64,000 nucleotides of DNA, from positions 25,431,625 to 25,495,624 of the forward strand of contig NC_084599.1 in the NCBI RefSeq assembly GCF_033807715.1. Reading direction: 5' to 3'. The notes beneath the pieces were generated by a model that saw only the letters and a list, made by a program, of their open reading frames with translations, did not search any database and had not been told where the DNA came from. The stretch comes from Cololabis saira. Taxonomy: Eukaryota; Chordata; Actinopteri; Beloniformes; Belonidae. The position numbers and the translations under genes are program-made. Positions 47,421-58,031 of the stretch are shown here, in pieces; position 1 is the stretch's first letter, and every line of letters starts with the position of its first letter.

Positions 47421-49329
47421 TGTTTAACACTCATACATGTCCTGAAATCCCTTGATAAGGATTTAAGTTTTGTATATTTTATTCTTTCTCTGGTAAACTT
47501 TGATAAAAACACAGTTGATACAGTTTAAAATAAAAAAAAGCGCAGACCAGATATGTATAAGGGGGGACTTTTATCAGCTTAACCAACAAGGAGGCAGAAA
47601 AGGAGGCAGTGTGCTGGAAATAAAGAGCACCGAGGGGGAGGGAATACAAGAGATTATCGGTTTGGAGTGCACAGCATCCCCTTTTGCTGTTCAACCCCCT
47701 CCTCTGCACATTTACCTCAGGTCAGCCATATCTAATGCCACCAGAGCTCTCCAGCTACAGTGTTAAGAACAAAGGTGCACCCTGCATTCATGAGCCCTGC
47801 TCTATCCAGGTGTGGTAATGAATATTACCAACTGGTTCACTGAGAGGTTTAAGACGCTAGCTGCTAGTATTCATACCCCCCACCCCCCGCAGTCCCAGGA
47901 GGATGGCAAACATTATGGAAAGTGTTAGGAAAGTCTTTTTCTGGTACCTCACTGATTTGATGTTTTGTATCTTCTAAATGGATAGAGTACAGGGGCGTTT
48001 TCATGTACTGTATCTGTGTTGCTAAAACAGACACTAAAGCTTGTAACATCATATATCCACCGGTTCATCATTCAGTGCAGCTTATCTCCCGAACTCTAAT
48101 CGGGTAACATAAGTGGGAGAGATAAGGATCACACAGGACGTCATATGAACATTTATGGAGAACAAGAAGAGTACATCTCAGGTGAATAAGAGTGAAAATG
48201 CAAAATGAAGACATTGGACATTTTTTTGATGTGTGCTATCATTAATTTTAAGCAATTACGTTTTAAATTAACAAATCATGCTGCTCAAACTGGTCAGCTA
48301 GTAAAAATGCTGAGCATAGAAAGCAAAAATAAACTCTGTCTGCTCGCTCAGACGTCCACATAATGTTTGCTTTGATGTCAGTATGAATGTGTCTATTTGT
48401 GTCACTTCTGAAACTGCGAGCGGGAAGTCTAACTCGGGTTATACATTTACTGCGGCAGTGAGTTTTCAGGATGTGGGTTTTCTGGAAGATTTAGATCTCA
48501 GATGATACAGAGAGCCGGCGTCTGTCTTTGTTTGTCATTAGCCCCATTTTGCTTTGATGAGCTTCAAATGCTATGTGTTTCTGCACTTAGATGTGCAGCG
48601 AAACGATTACACTAGTGAAGTTGAAAGCTGCTGGTGATACACCAGCATATATATATATAAATTATTACAGCTGACCTAAACGGTCAGGTGAGTGAAGGAG
48701 GAATATGAGAGTGGTGGATGCTCTGGCAGCGTAACGTACACGCTCCAAATATACTGAAGTTTAGGTGCAGCAGTCTGCAGAAGCTTCACCGCAGGCAAGT
48801 CTGTATGTAACTGCATGTGTGGGCGTGTGTGTCTGGATGCTGTGTATGGAGGGGAAGCATGGTTTGGCAAAGCCCTTGTAGACATGCAGGAACATGACAC
48901 ATAGTTCCTCGAGCATATCCTCACAAACCACAGAGAACCAGCATTAATGATAAGCACCTGGATTCCCACAAGCTCGCAGTTAGGTCCAATTGGCAGTAAC
49001 TGATAAATTGGGATGAGTGGGAGTTAAGACTGCACAGCCTCCCTCAATGAACCCTTTTCACATCGGGATGCAAAAGAGAGCCCAAAAAGTTGAGATGAAG
49101 CGATCCTTTATGCTGGAAGTGTGTTCACATGAGCCGAGACCACACGCTTGAGAGGGAATGAGATAGAGGAGCAGAGGGAGGGACAGTGTCTTTCTCAGAC
49201 AACCCTTGAGAATCCAGTACACTCCCACGCGTCTGAGCCGGTGTGTGGCCTCTCCACACTGACACACACACACACACACATGTTACATGTGTCTGTGTTC
49301 ATCCCCTCTGTGTAACATCAACCCCTTGC
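47421..49329. other. Intergenic, no gene seen
   Basis: Mixed sequence with short (TA)n (about 48648-48658) and (CA)n (about 49262-49280) tracts. No exons were recognised. Confidence 0.45.
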
Positions 49330-50165
49330 TTTCTCAATCTTGGCCACGCTCCCCGCCGACTTTGATGCATTTTATTTACTTAATGTGTTCAACAATAATC
49401 TTTTTCACCCCTTCCGAAAGACCGAGCTTTGGGAAGAAAAGGCCTCGAGGCTTTGCTTCATCTTTTGCCCCGGCTCGCCAGCGAGACAAAATTGCTTTAC
49501 CCGTACCACGGCGAGGTTCAACTGCAGCTGAAAAGAGATTGGGACCAAATCCCTCATACTCAACAAAACAACACTGTAGCCTTTTCAGTGTGATTGCCCA
49601 CAAGGAAAGGCCCTCTTCTGTCCGTGGCCGACCTAGCGTCTATCTATCTATCCACTCTCCACAGATGTTGACACTGTTTGTTGCGGGTTAAGATGCCCAC
49701 TAAAGACCATTGTTCCCCTTGTATCTTCTCTGTTATTGAGTTTTTCCTCTTTCTCGGAGACTGCCGGACGTAGAGAGAGGGAGAAAAGCGGTGAAAGACC
49801 TCCGGATGGCAGTCAGCGCTCCAGGGGGCCTTTCTGCCCAGAGAGACCCCGGCAAAGGGCTTCATTGTGGGTAGCAGCAGGCAGCCACTGAGGGCTGTAT
49901 GCTGGAATTATTGTGTTGTTGGATAGATGCGAGTCCCTCTCCAGAACAGGGTCAAAGGTTAGCCCCCCTGTGGACTGCTCCGTACCTGCCCTGTTCTGTC
50001 CCTCCAACTTCCACTTTCACAAGCCCGGAGAAACCGAGCGACACACAAAGGAAACCAGTCATCACGCTATTAAAGAGATTCTTAAGATTGAGAGGTAGCA
50101 AAGCAGAGAGATTAATTCAGTACACTCTCCACTTGTCAATGAATAGGTAATTCAATTAATGAACC
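49330..50165. promoter_or_regulatory. Candidate noncoding regulatory region
   Basis: About 0.8 kb of complex sequence. It has a SOX-type core (ACCATTGTTCCC, about 49707-49718) and, toward the right, homeodomain-type cores (GATTAATTCAG near 50111 and GTAATTCAATTAATG near 50147). Open frames on both strands (such as 49287-49691) are not supported by splice signals or domains. Regulatory role is inferred. Confidence 0.35.
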
Positions 50166-51551
50166 CATGAGAGGTGCCAAAAAAGAAAAAGAGAGAAAAG
50201 AAAACGCTAGGCTGCTCAGAGGCTCCGCTCCACCAAGTACAGGGCCACATCTCTGTGATTCAGCCGGATAAAAATCTTATCGTAGACTCAAAACAAAAGC
50301 ATTTTGATTCCATCTCAACTATCAACACTGTTGATGCAGGTCAGGTCATAAAGGTGGTGTTCGTGTGTACAGGTGGCTCTGTAAGTGTGCATGTGCAGAT
50401 ATGCAAGTTTGCTGAGCAAGATCTCACCCGTACCCCCTTATTTTGAAATCCTTGTTGGTTTGAGAAATGCTCGCTCACACACATTGCTCTATCAGCACAC
50501 CACTCTCAAACATCCATCGCGCTTTGCCCATGAAACATATTTATCTTCCTAAACATGTAATTTTCAATGCACTTTTGCATTTGTGGCATTTCCAATTCAT
50601 ATGGATGCCGTGGATTTCTCAAATTTATGGGACTTCAGTTAAAAATACTTGAATAGCTTATTGCTGTGTAATTAAAATATAAGAATAATGGATAAAAAGT
50701 TTAGCACCTGTTTATGATTCACATGGCACTTCCCTACATGAGGGGTTCTCAAATGTATAAAGGAGCCAAATTAAACCCTAAAACAAAATATGTTATATGG
50801 ATGTTTTTATTTGATCTTATTTACCTTTTCAGTAGACTACAACAACATTCTCATAATAAAATCCATCTGTCCCTCAACCACTTCAGGTTAATTCTGGCTG
50901 TGAAATGACGTTTAATATTATTAAATCATAAACAAAATCCCCTCTAACATGTATCTTGGGGATTTTATTGAACTTTCAGCTGTAATTAAGGAGAAAAAAA
51001 AGCTGCTCAAAGCCTTAATTAGGTTAAATCAGAGCCAGTTCTTCAGACTTTTTCATCCCTTCCTTGCATGTAGTTCTTTATTTATGAACAGATTGGGCAC
51101 TCCAGGGATGCCCTGGGAACTGACACTCCTCCAGCGTGGACACAGACAATGATTCAACTATACAACACCGATGTGCAGCATTTATGACGATGAGGATCGG
51201 TGCCGGTAGTCATCACTGATTGGTGCTGTCACGAGTGATGCATTAGTGTGAAGGGGCATCTCTGACCCCTGATTAACAGTACGTTAACCCACTCCCCAGG
51301 CGAGGCCGGCACTGCTCTTAAAACCTGACCCCTATCCTCCGTGCGCCACCACGGGGGGTCGGCAGTCACCACTCTCCCTTCTGAACTCCACAAGATGCCA
51401 CATTGTATCCCCCCCTTCACTATTGTGCGCGCGACTAAATTATGGTCATTCTGCATCCCCTTTGTCGCCATGTTAACTTCCAGGGCGCGTCCAGGGCTCC
51501 AGCGCCAGAGCGTCCAGTCAGAGTATTTTCAGACTTGGGAACTTGATCAGG
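50166..51551. other. Intergenic, no gene seen
   Basis: AT-rich to about 51000, then complex GC-richer sequence leading into the copy B element. GAGGGGTTCTCAAATGT at about 50740 may be a hAT-type end, but no partner was found. Confidence 0.4.
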
Positions 51552-51817
51552 ATCTGCAGGTAGTTGTCAATGCTGGCATCATCTGGACTCCTGCTGCTAA
51601 AAATTTGTTGCCCCCCTCTGGGTGCCTCTTTCCTAGTGTCAGCAGCAGGGCCCCTGATGAGAGATTTGTTGATATGATAACTTGATTAGCCTGCAGGATG
51701 GACGGCATTTTGGCAGCACCCAAGGAAGCACTGACTTTTCTCTTTAACCTCTCCTCAGGAGGCAGCAATTAAGGGTAGTAATTGGTGAGTTAGGGAGGTT
51801 GGTGCAAGCCCTTGTTC
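51552..51817 (+). promoter_or_regulatory. Candidate enhancer, copy B of a duplicated noncoding element
   Basis: Counterpart of the element at about 22708-23056, in the same orientation and 28.8 kb away. Matching blocks occur in the same order: CTGCAGGTAGTTGTCAATGC; CTCCTGCTGCTAAAAATTTG; GCCCCTGATGAGAGATTTGT then GATATGATAACTTGATTAG; GGCAGCA; TTCTCTTTAACCTCTCCTCA; and GGTGCAAGCCCTTGTT. Spacings differ by small indels, and copy B is shorter. No coding potential, tails or inverted ends were seen. The left half overlaps spurious short ORFs only. Confidence 0.6.
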
Positions 51818-52029
51818 TTCTCTCGTTCTGCGGGTTGACCCAAGCCAAGCAGAGGAAGATTTTTACAACTTGCAGCATGTGGGATCAATAATTATGCTTC
51901 AACATGTTTTGATGGAATCAGTTCAACCACGATGAAAACACAAAGTGGCTCACAAATCTTTTTTTATTTTAATACATGTATAGAGAAGGTTTGTCATGGT
52001 GACAGCTTTTTCTTATTTCTTTCTCTGTG
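51818..52029. other. Intergenic spacer
   Basis: Short stretch between two candidate regulatory blocks; nothing recognised. Confidence 0.4.
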
Positions 52030-52255
52030 AGATCTGGAGTTCATAATGGATCATTCAATTAACTTGGCCAAGGCCTCCAATTCAAGACTGGCCTTTTCGC
52101 CGGGAAGATTAGCATAATAAAACTCCACCACACAGCCGAAGGTCCTCTGACAATTTTGCGCTTTAAAAAACGTTAAGATTGCAAAATCTGCAGACAAGGC
52201 TGTTACCTTGACAGCAAGGTTTCCATTTGGTGTTCTCATAGCAATGTCTCATATC
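52030..52255. promoter_or_regulatory. Candidate noncoding regulatory element
   Basis: Compact complex block with a homeodomain-type core (CATTCAATTAACTTGGCC, about 52053-52070) and no repeats. The minus-strand frame through it (52051-52239) has no domain or splice support. Inference only. Confidence 0.35.
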
Positions 52256-55200
52256 TGCACAATGTTAGTTCATTAAAAATAAAAGTAGAGTCTGTAAAGA
52301 TTTTTTTATTTATTTTTTACTTTAAAATTTTTGTCCCTGAAGCCGTAGTGACAGATTAGGAGAGATGAATTTCAGAAAGAGGAGGATGTTTCTCGTCTGT
52401 TCAGCTGGTGAAGTAGACATTTATAGAAGATTGTTATAATTCAACAGTTTATTTTCATATAAGGTTGATGGATGATGTTTTCAATTAATCATTACTAAAG
52501 CTTAATAAAGACATTTGGCTTTTTTACGTCTTCTTTTCTGACTTCCTCTATTTTGTGTGTTTTCAATTCTGCAGACTTTCCTATGGTTTAGTTAGAGGGT
52601 TAAAGGGCCTTTCTAACTTCTGCAGTTATCATACCACATCCTCCTCTCGGGTCTGTTGAGCTTGTTGTCACTGATGACCCCTGACCTTTTCTCACATCGT
52701 GGATTTAGACTGACGTTTTCAAGGTGGAAACTTCTGTGTCCCCGCCCCCACCTCGTCCCATCGTTTCTCTGCAGACAAGTCCTTAGTGTCCAGAGCCACT
52801 GGGCTGGAAAAGTTTCCTTCAATGGGCTGGGAAAGGTTGGACAGAAGTGTGGCAGGACTCTTGAAGAAGACTTGCACTTTCTCTTTTTCTTCATTTTTGT
52901 TTAATGTTGCTCCAGAGATCTGTTGTTCTCTGCACCTACAACATAAGTGTTAACATGCTATGATGCTGGAGCAAGCAGGAATGTATAGGACATGAACAGG
53001 CAGATACTTAAACAATAGATGGATGAATGATGGATAAATATATTCAGAAACCGGTCAAATGTTTATAAAATAAACGAATTAAAATAGTAACAATAAGTGC
53101 AATGATAGTCCAATTAAAAACACATCAACCCTGTGTGTAGTGTTTCGAGGTAAACGTGTGGGATAAAGCTGAAGTACTCAGTTCGATATCAAAGAACCAG
53201 GACCAGAATGCAATGATTTCTGACCTAATATTTATTTATTTATTGGTGTATTTAGTGGGGACATTGTACGTTCATGATATTTCTGCAAAATGTGAACGAA
53301 GTAAAAAAAAAAAGCCTGTTTTTTAATGCAGTCTCTAGAAGTTTAAGTTATTTAGATTACTTTATTTCAAAGACAGCATATAATGTGTCGAAACTGCCAA
53401 ATCTATCTATTGAGACCATCATTGGGTTTGCAGCTGATCAGGATTGCAGCGCCAGTTTTCTGTAGTACACCACATGGTCTTTTTACATTGTGATCAATCA
53501 ACTCCTTGCTGTTGGAATCATGTTTTCTTTAGGTGAAAAATATTTTTATAGGATTAAAGCTGAGCTTTTCCCACCACCCTCAGGTGTTGCACGTGTACAT
53601 CGTATCACACTTGTGTGATAAAAGGTGGTTTGAATGATCTCTGTGTCATCTCAACCCCGTATCAGGAGGTGTTTGTTGGGAACAGGCCTTTATGACGTCT
53701 TTAGGGACTGAGACATGTTTGCTACTGTCGTGCATATCTGCCCCAAGCATTTCAGAACTGAGAAGACCAAGTGATGTAGTTTTAAATGCAAGTAACTGTT
53801 CTCCAATTTCTGCTCGATAAAGATTGTATATAATTTAAAATTCAGGTATGATGGCTGTCATCATCCCTGACTTAATTTAGTAATACCCACTAGAGAAATC
53901 AGATCAGAATGTGTTTATAATTGCTGCGTCACCTCAGGGGCCCCAAAGTCAAAGCATTGGTTCAGCCTTGTTAATTAACCTGGTTAAATTTAAGATTCTC
54001 CACAGGTGTTTTGATTGCTTGTTGGTTTTCATAATCATTCATTTTTCTCCTCTCCTTTGCTCCCTCATCCTGAATTGTGTGTGTTTCTGCTTGCGTGCGC
54101 GCGTGTGTGTGTGTACTTAGGTCACTCAATTATCACATTAACTGTGATGCGACTGGCATGTCCGAGAGGTGCATTGAACACAGATAATGTTACCCTGGAA
54201 TGTGGACCTGCTTTGCTGCCATCATCCATGTGCCTTTCTGAAGTTTCCCCAAACAGCCACCACATTTGCAACGTCAGCATGCAGACATGTCACTGACACC
54301 CGAAGAAGACCACTAAAGTAAGGAGCATCTTTTGAAGGGAGATCTGTGACGTCTGTGCGGTTTGGATCCTGTCTGACGACCAGTGTACAAATCAACAAGC
54401 TGAAGCATGTCCAAAAGCCTTAACAGATGGTGCTTGTGGTGTTCTCGCACCCACCCAGGATGCACTCTGAGAGTCATGTGTTATTGTGTAGTAACGATAC
54501 CTCAAACAGGAGTTGGCCCAGACACTCAGTGTGTCATTCATTACTCGCTCATCCAAAGGAACCAGTTCTGTTTCAAATATGCTTGTAGTAAGTCAGTATT
54601 TTTTCCTGCTGTGCCAGTCATTGAACACTAGAGTGTGCTGTGCTTTTGCTGACATACTCTATACATCACTGTTCCTGATGCCCCACTGCCAACAGCCACA
54701 CTTGTCAGGCGTCATATAAGTAGAGAAATACCACCATCTAGTGAGTGAAGACTGCTCAGACCTTTACTTTAGAAAAGTAAAAGTATTGAAATTTGTTACT
54801 ATCGTCTGATAGTAACTGCTTATAATTCTGATGAAATTTGGGAGGGAAATGACATGCTGTGCCTGTTATTCAAGATAAACCTTGTTATTTGAAATACACC
54901 TTGTAAAACTTCAACTATTACTACTCAAATATAAGCTACTGTATATCAGATGTATGTTGACTAATGGAAACAAGATGTATTTTTTAAATGAAAAACTATT
55001 AACTGAATCAAAAATTAAATTTGAACTATATAAACTAATTACATGCCACATAAGAATGAAAAACAGACACTAAAGCCTGCAGCAGTGGACAGCAAAACTA
55101 AAAATGTCTCAAACACAAAAATGGTGATTTAACTTAATCTTTAGCGATAACAACTTTATTTGTAAGTCTAAGAAGATAAAACAGTTGTTTAAAGATATCC

Positions 55201-55590
55201 CAAAAACTGTTTAGACATTTAGTAAAGCCTTGTGTTTGCTGACTCAATATCAGAAATGGATGGGTTGGATGATGTGGAAAATGCAAAAAAAAGAAAGAAA
55301 GAAAAATACGAAGAAAACAAACAAGATCCTTGCATTCTTATCTATTCATTTATTTTTAATCTCATTCTTTTATTTATGTATGTGGTTTGTTTGCAGACAT
55401 TGCAAACCCAATATTTTTTTCTGGTCACTTAGTTTATTACATTCCATTTCAAAACAAATTAGTAAAAAAGGCAATTTGGAGCTAGTAAGGAAGGGAAAAA
55501 TGAAAAAAAAAATGGAACATTTTCAATAGTTAGGCCTGGTTAAAAAAAAGCAGTATTCATGAAACGCTGAACCTTTGAGGGGGAAAGATA
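52256..55590. other. Intergenic; possible LINE tail at about 53228-53460
   Basis: TATTTATTTATTGGTGTATT TAGTGGGGACATTGTAC resembles the reversed 3' end of a fish LINE. The rest is AT-rich, with short GT-rich tracts near 54097-54114. A possible CTCF-like half match ACCATCTAGTGAG lies at about 54733. No genes were recognised. Confidence 0.4.
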
Positions 55591-55732
55591 TGAATGAATG
55601 AATGAATGAATGAATGAATGAATGAATGAATGAATGAATGAATGAATGAATGAATGAATGAATGAATGAATGAATGAATGAATGAATGAATGAATGAATG
55701 AATGAATGAATGAATGAATGAATGAATGAATC
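55591..55732. repeat. (TGAA)n microsatellite, 3' tail of the adjacent LINE
   Basis: About 35 uninterrupted tetranucleotide units. On the minus strand it reads (TTCA)n directly after AATAAAGA, so it is the terminal repeat of the LINE at 55733-56540. It yields the FIHSFIHS repeat ORF. Confidence 0.95.
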
Positions 55733-56540
55733 TTTATTTTGGCTTGTACACACCTTTTTACAAAACAAGATGAAAAAGTAAAATAAACATTTCTTTTGCC
55801 GAAAAGGTGTAGGCTGAAGCCGTAGCTTATAGTACCTACCCTTTTTATCTTATGATCAGCTTAAATATGAGACATTAGCATTAATCCGTGGAAACAAACA
55901 ATACATAAAGAAGACAAAAATAAGTAAGGCAAAATATGAAATTGACGTTTCACATTCTAGAATGTTTTTGATAATATACTTTATAATTATAGTCATTTAT
56001 ATTTATTTACAGTATTTTCTTTAAACATTTCCTTAAACTTGAAGATAGAACTGCACATTTTTAGGTCGTTGTCACAACTATTCCAAATTTCTCTAGCCAT
56101 AATTGATGTACATCTCTTTTTAATATTAGTTCTTGCTGTAGTCATCTCAAACATGAGTTTCCCCCTCACGTCATAGCGGGTTTCTTTTATTTGGAACAGG
56201 TCCTGAATGTAGTTTGGAAGCAGTTTCTGCTGGGCTTTAAAGGCAAATAGAACAGTTTTCTGCTCGGCTATATCATGGAATTTTTGAGTATTATATTTAA
56301 TAAAGAGATTATTTGTTGGTTTATAATAGTCAGATCTATTAATTATCCTTAAAGCTCTTTTCTGTAACAGGAAAATAGGGTTTGTATTTGTTTTATAGGT
56401 GTTACCCCATACCTCCACACAATAAGTCATGTATGGAACTATGAGTGAGTTATACATCAAAAACTGTGCTCTTTGACAGAAAAAAATATTTGTTTTATTT
56501 AATATTGCTAGGGTTTTAGACATTTTTGATTTTACACTAT
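55733..56540 (-). mobile_element. 5'-truncated L2/CR1-like LINE, C-terminal ORF2 fragment
   Basis: A 176-codon minus-strand frame (55993-56523) is the C-terminal part of a LINE reverse transcriptase polyprotein. The MYNSLIVPYMTYCVEVWG block and LQKRALRIINRSDYYKP block are typical of the region after the RT catalytic motifs, and REIWNS and FKFKEMFK follow near the end. Downstream (55735-55992) is a 3' UTR ending in AATAAAG and the (TTCA)n tail, as in L2-clade elements. The frame closes upstream near 56550, so only the 3' end was inserted or kept. It is the best-preserved mobile-element ORF here. Confidence 0.85.
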
Positions 56541-57405
56541 ATATCAGATATCAGAGGATCTCCAATTTTTCTCAATTTGAAACAGTCCAAGGGATTTCCA
56601 TGTGTAAACGGAGCATGTGTACATCATGAACCATCATTCATCAATGAATGATTTGACCACATGGGCAGGGGATACTGTAGAGAGTAGAGACTCTTTCCCA
56701 CTATGACATGGATATACGTTCATAAATGTCACAATGTCACTCTGCAAAACAAAAGTAGCTTCATGTCTACAGAGGCTATGTCAACATCTCTTGGTTCAGA
56801 GGTATCTGGGATATACCATCATGCAATGGAAACATATATTGTGCTTGGACAAATCAGCATTCAAGATCTTTTTTTTTTTTTTTTTTTAAATGTGCAGATC
56901 TAATGAGCAAGATATAATTAATGAATTTAGTTTAATTCATTAATGAATTAAATTTAGTAAAATAAAATAAAAATTACCATCACACCTCCTCACGTGTGTA
57001 ATATTTCCTTCCAACTTGTTTTTTGTTTTAATTTGCAGTGGAGATTGCATACACGTCACTACTGAAAATGCATGTTACAAAGATATGAAAGGATTTCATC
57101 TCTGGAGGAAGTAGAGCTCTGCAAATGAAAAATGATTCAAGTTTAAAAAGCAACAGTTTTGGACAATAGAAAGAATTGTCACGAATAAAGCCAAGCGCTC
57201 AGAGTTTATAGCGCCATCATGTGGAGGACCTCTCAGATTACACCCAGATGAGACACAAGACCTTTGAATCAATCCACTTCAACAAGCTGTATGATTCAGA
57301 CTGTCATGCCCTGGCAGTGCTATCTGATATCTGTCAAATATCTTTCATACAGTTCATTTCTACACCACAAACCCACATTTTCAAAGGTGAGCAGTAGATA
57401 TTTAA
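56541..57405. other. Intergenic, no gene seen
   Basis: AT-rich with a 20-base T-run (about 56868-56887). A CTCF-like match on the minus strand (TAGCGCCATCATGTGG, 57209-57224) has two mismatches to the consensus. No exons were recognised. Confidence 0.45.
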
Positions 57406-57445
57406 AATACACTCACTGGCCTGATTAGGTATACATGGTAGGCTT
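57406..57445 (+). repeat. Short dispersed repeat end
   Basis: ATACACTCACTGGCCTGATT AGGTATAC resembles the very common fish repeat end ATACACTCACCGGCCACTTTATTAGGTACAC. Only about 40 bases are recognisable. Confidence 0.55.
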
Positions 57446-57635
57446 ATATTTAATATACTAGCAAGTGTTTGTATAAGGGTATATAATGTTGAAAATACTT
57501 TGTCAACAAGTCTGAAGCCTCACCCAAACATTTGGTTTCGTACTCTGTGGAACTCCTTGAGCCTTTACCTCAGGTGCTGATCAGGTTGAGATTAAGTAAC
57601 TGAATCAGCAAATTGCTTCTTTTTTTGTCTTGGAT

Positions 57636-58030
57636 TAACATTTGATTGATTGCTGATTGATTTCACTTTCTTTTATTGAGTAATTTTCCATTTGTTCTGT
57701 GATGCACGGTTTCTCTGCATTCGGCAGAGTCTGAGCCGACAGCATCACTTTATAAACTTCAGAGTCCATCAGGCTGCTCTCATCCTCTGTCACATTTTCA
57801 TCATCAAACCTCATATTGCCCCTTTTGGCCATTATGTCACAAGTCTGTGTTTTTTTCTTTTTCTTTTGTTGCAAGACAGGAACAATACCTGTCCAGAAAA
57901 TCCTTAGAAACCCTGCCTGAAATGTTATACCCATTATTCTCTTCCTGGTCCATTGTGTCTAAAACTCTGGCGTCATAATGTTTCTTCCCGAAAACACTTT
58001 CCCAGCGCTGCATTTGCCTTTTCTCCACAC
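57636..58030 (-). other. Uncertain minus-strand reading frames (possible exon or decayed gene)
   Basis: Two overlapping minus-strand frames have protein-like composition. The first (58028 down to 57837) begins just after an acceptor-like TTTTTGTCATAG. The second, further down, reads FDDENVTEDESSLMDSEVYK and ends at 57637 or so. They are in different phases, and the switch lies by an A-rich run (about 57845-57870) where a one-base slip could join them. No family was recognised, and the block overlaps the 5' side of the + strand gene. Could equally be chance. Confidence 0.2.
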
Positions 58031-58031
58031 T

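Noticed and set aside
49287..49691. 134-codon + strand ORF
   Set aside because: Open frames on both strands of a complex noncoding block; no domain, better explained as regulatory DNA.
55523..55768. FIHSFIHS repeat ORF, antifreeze-like in appearance
   Set aside because: Translation of the (TTCA)n tail of a LINE, not a protein repeat.
57209..57224. Second CTCF site on the minus strand
   Set aside because: Two mismatches at informative positions of the core; kept only as a note.
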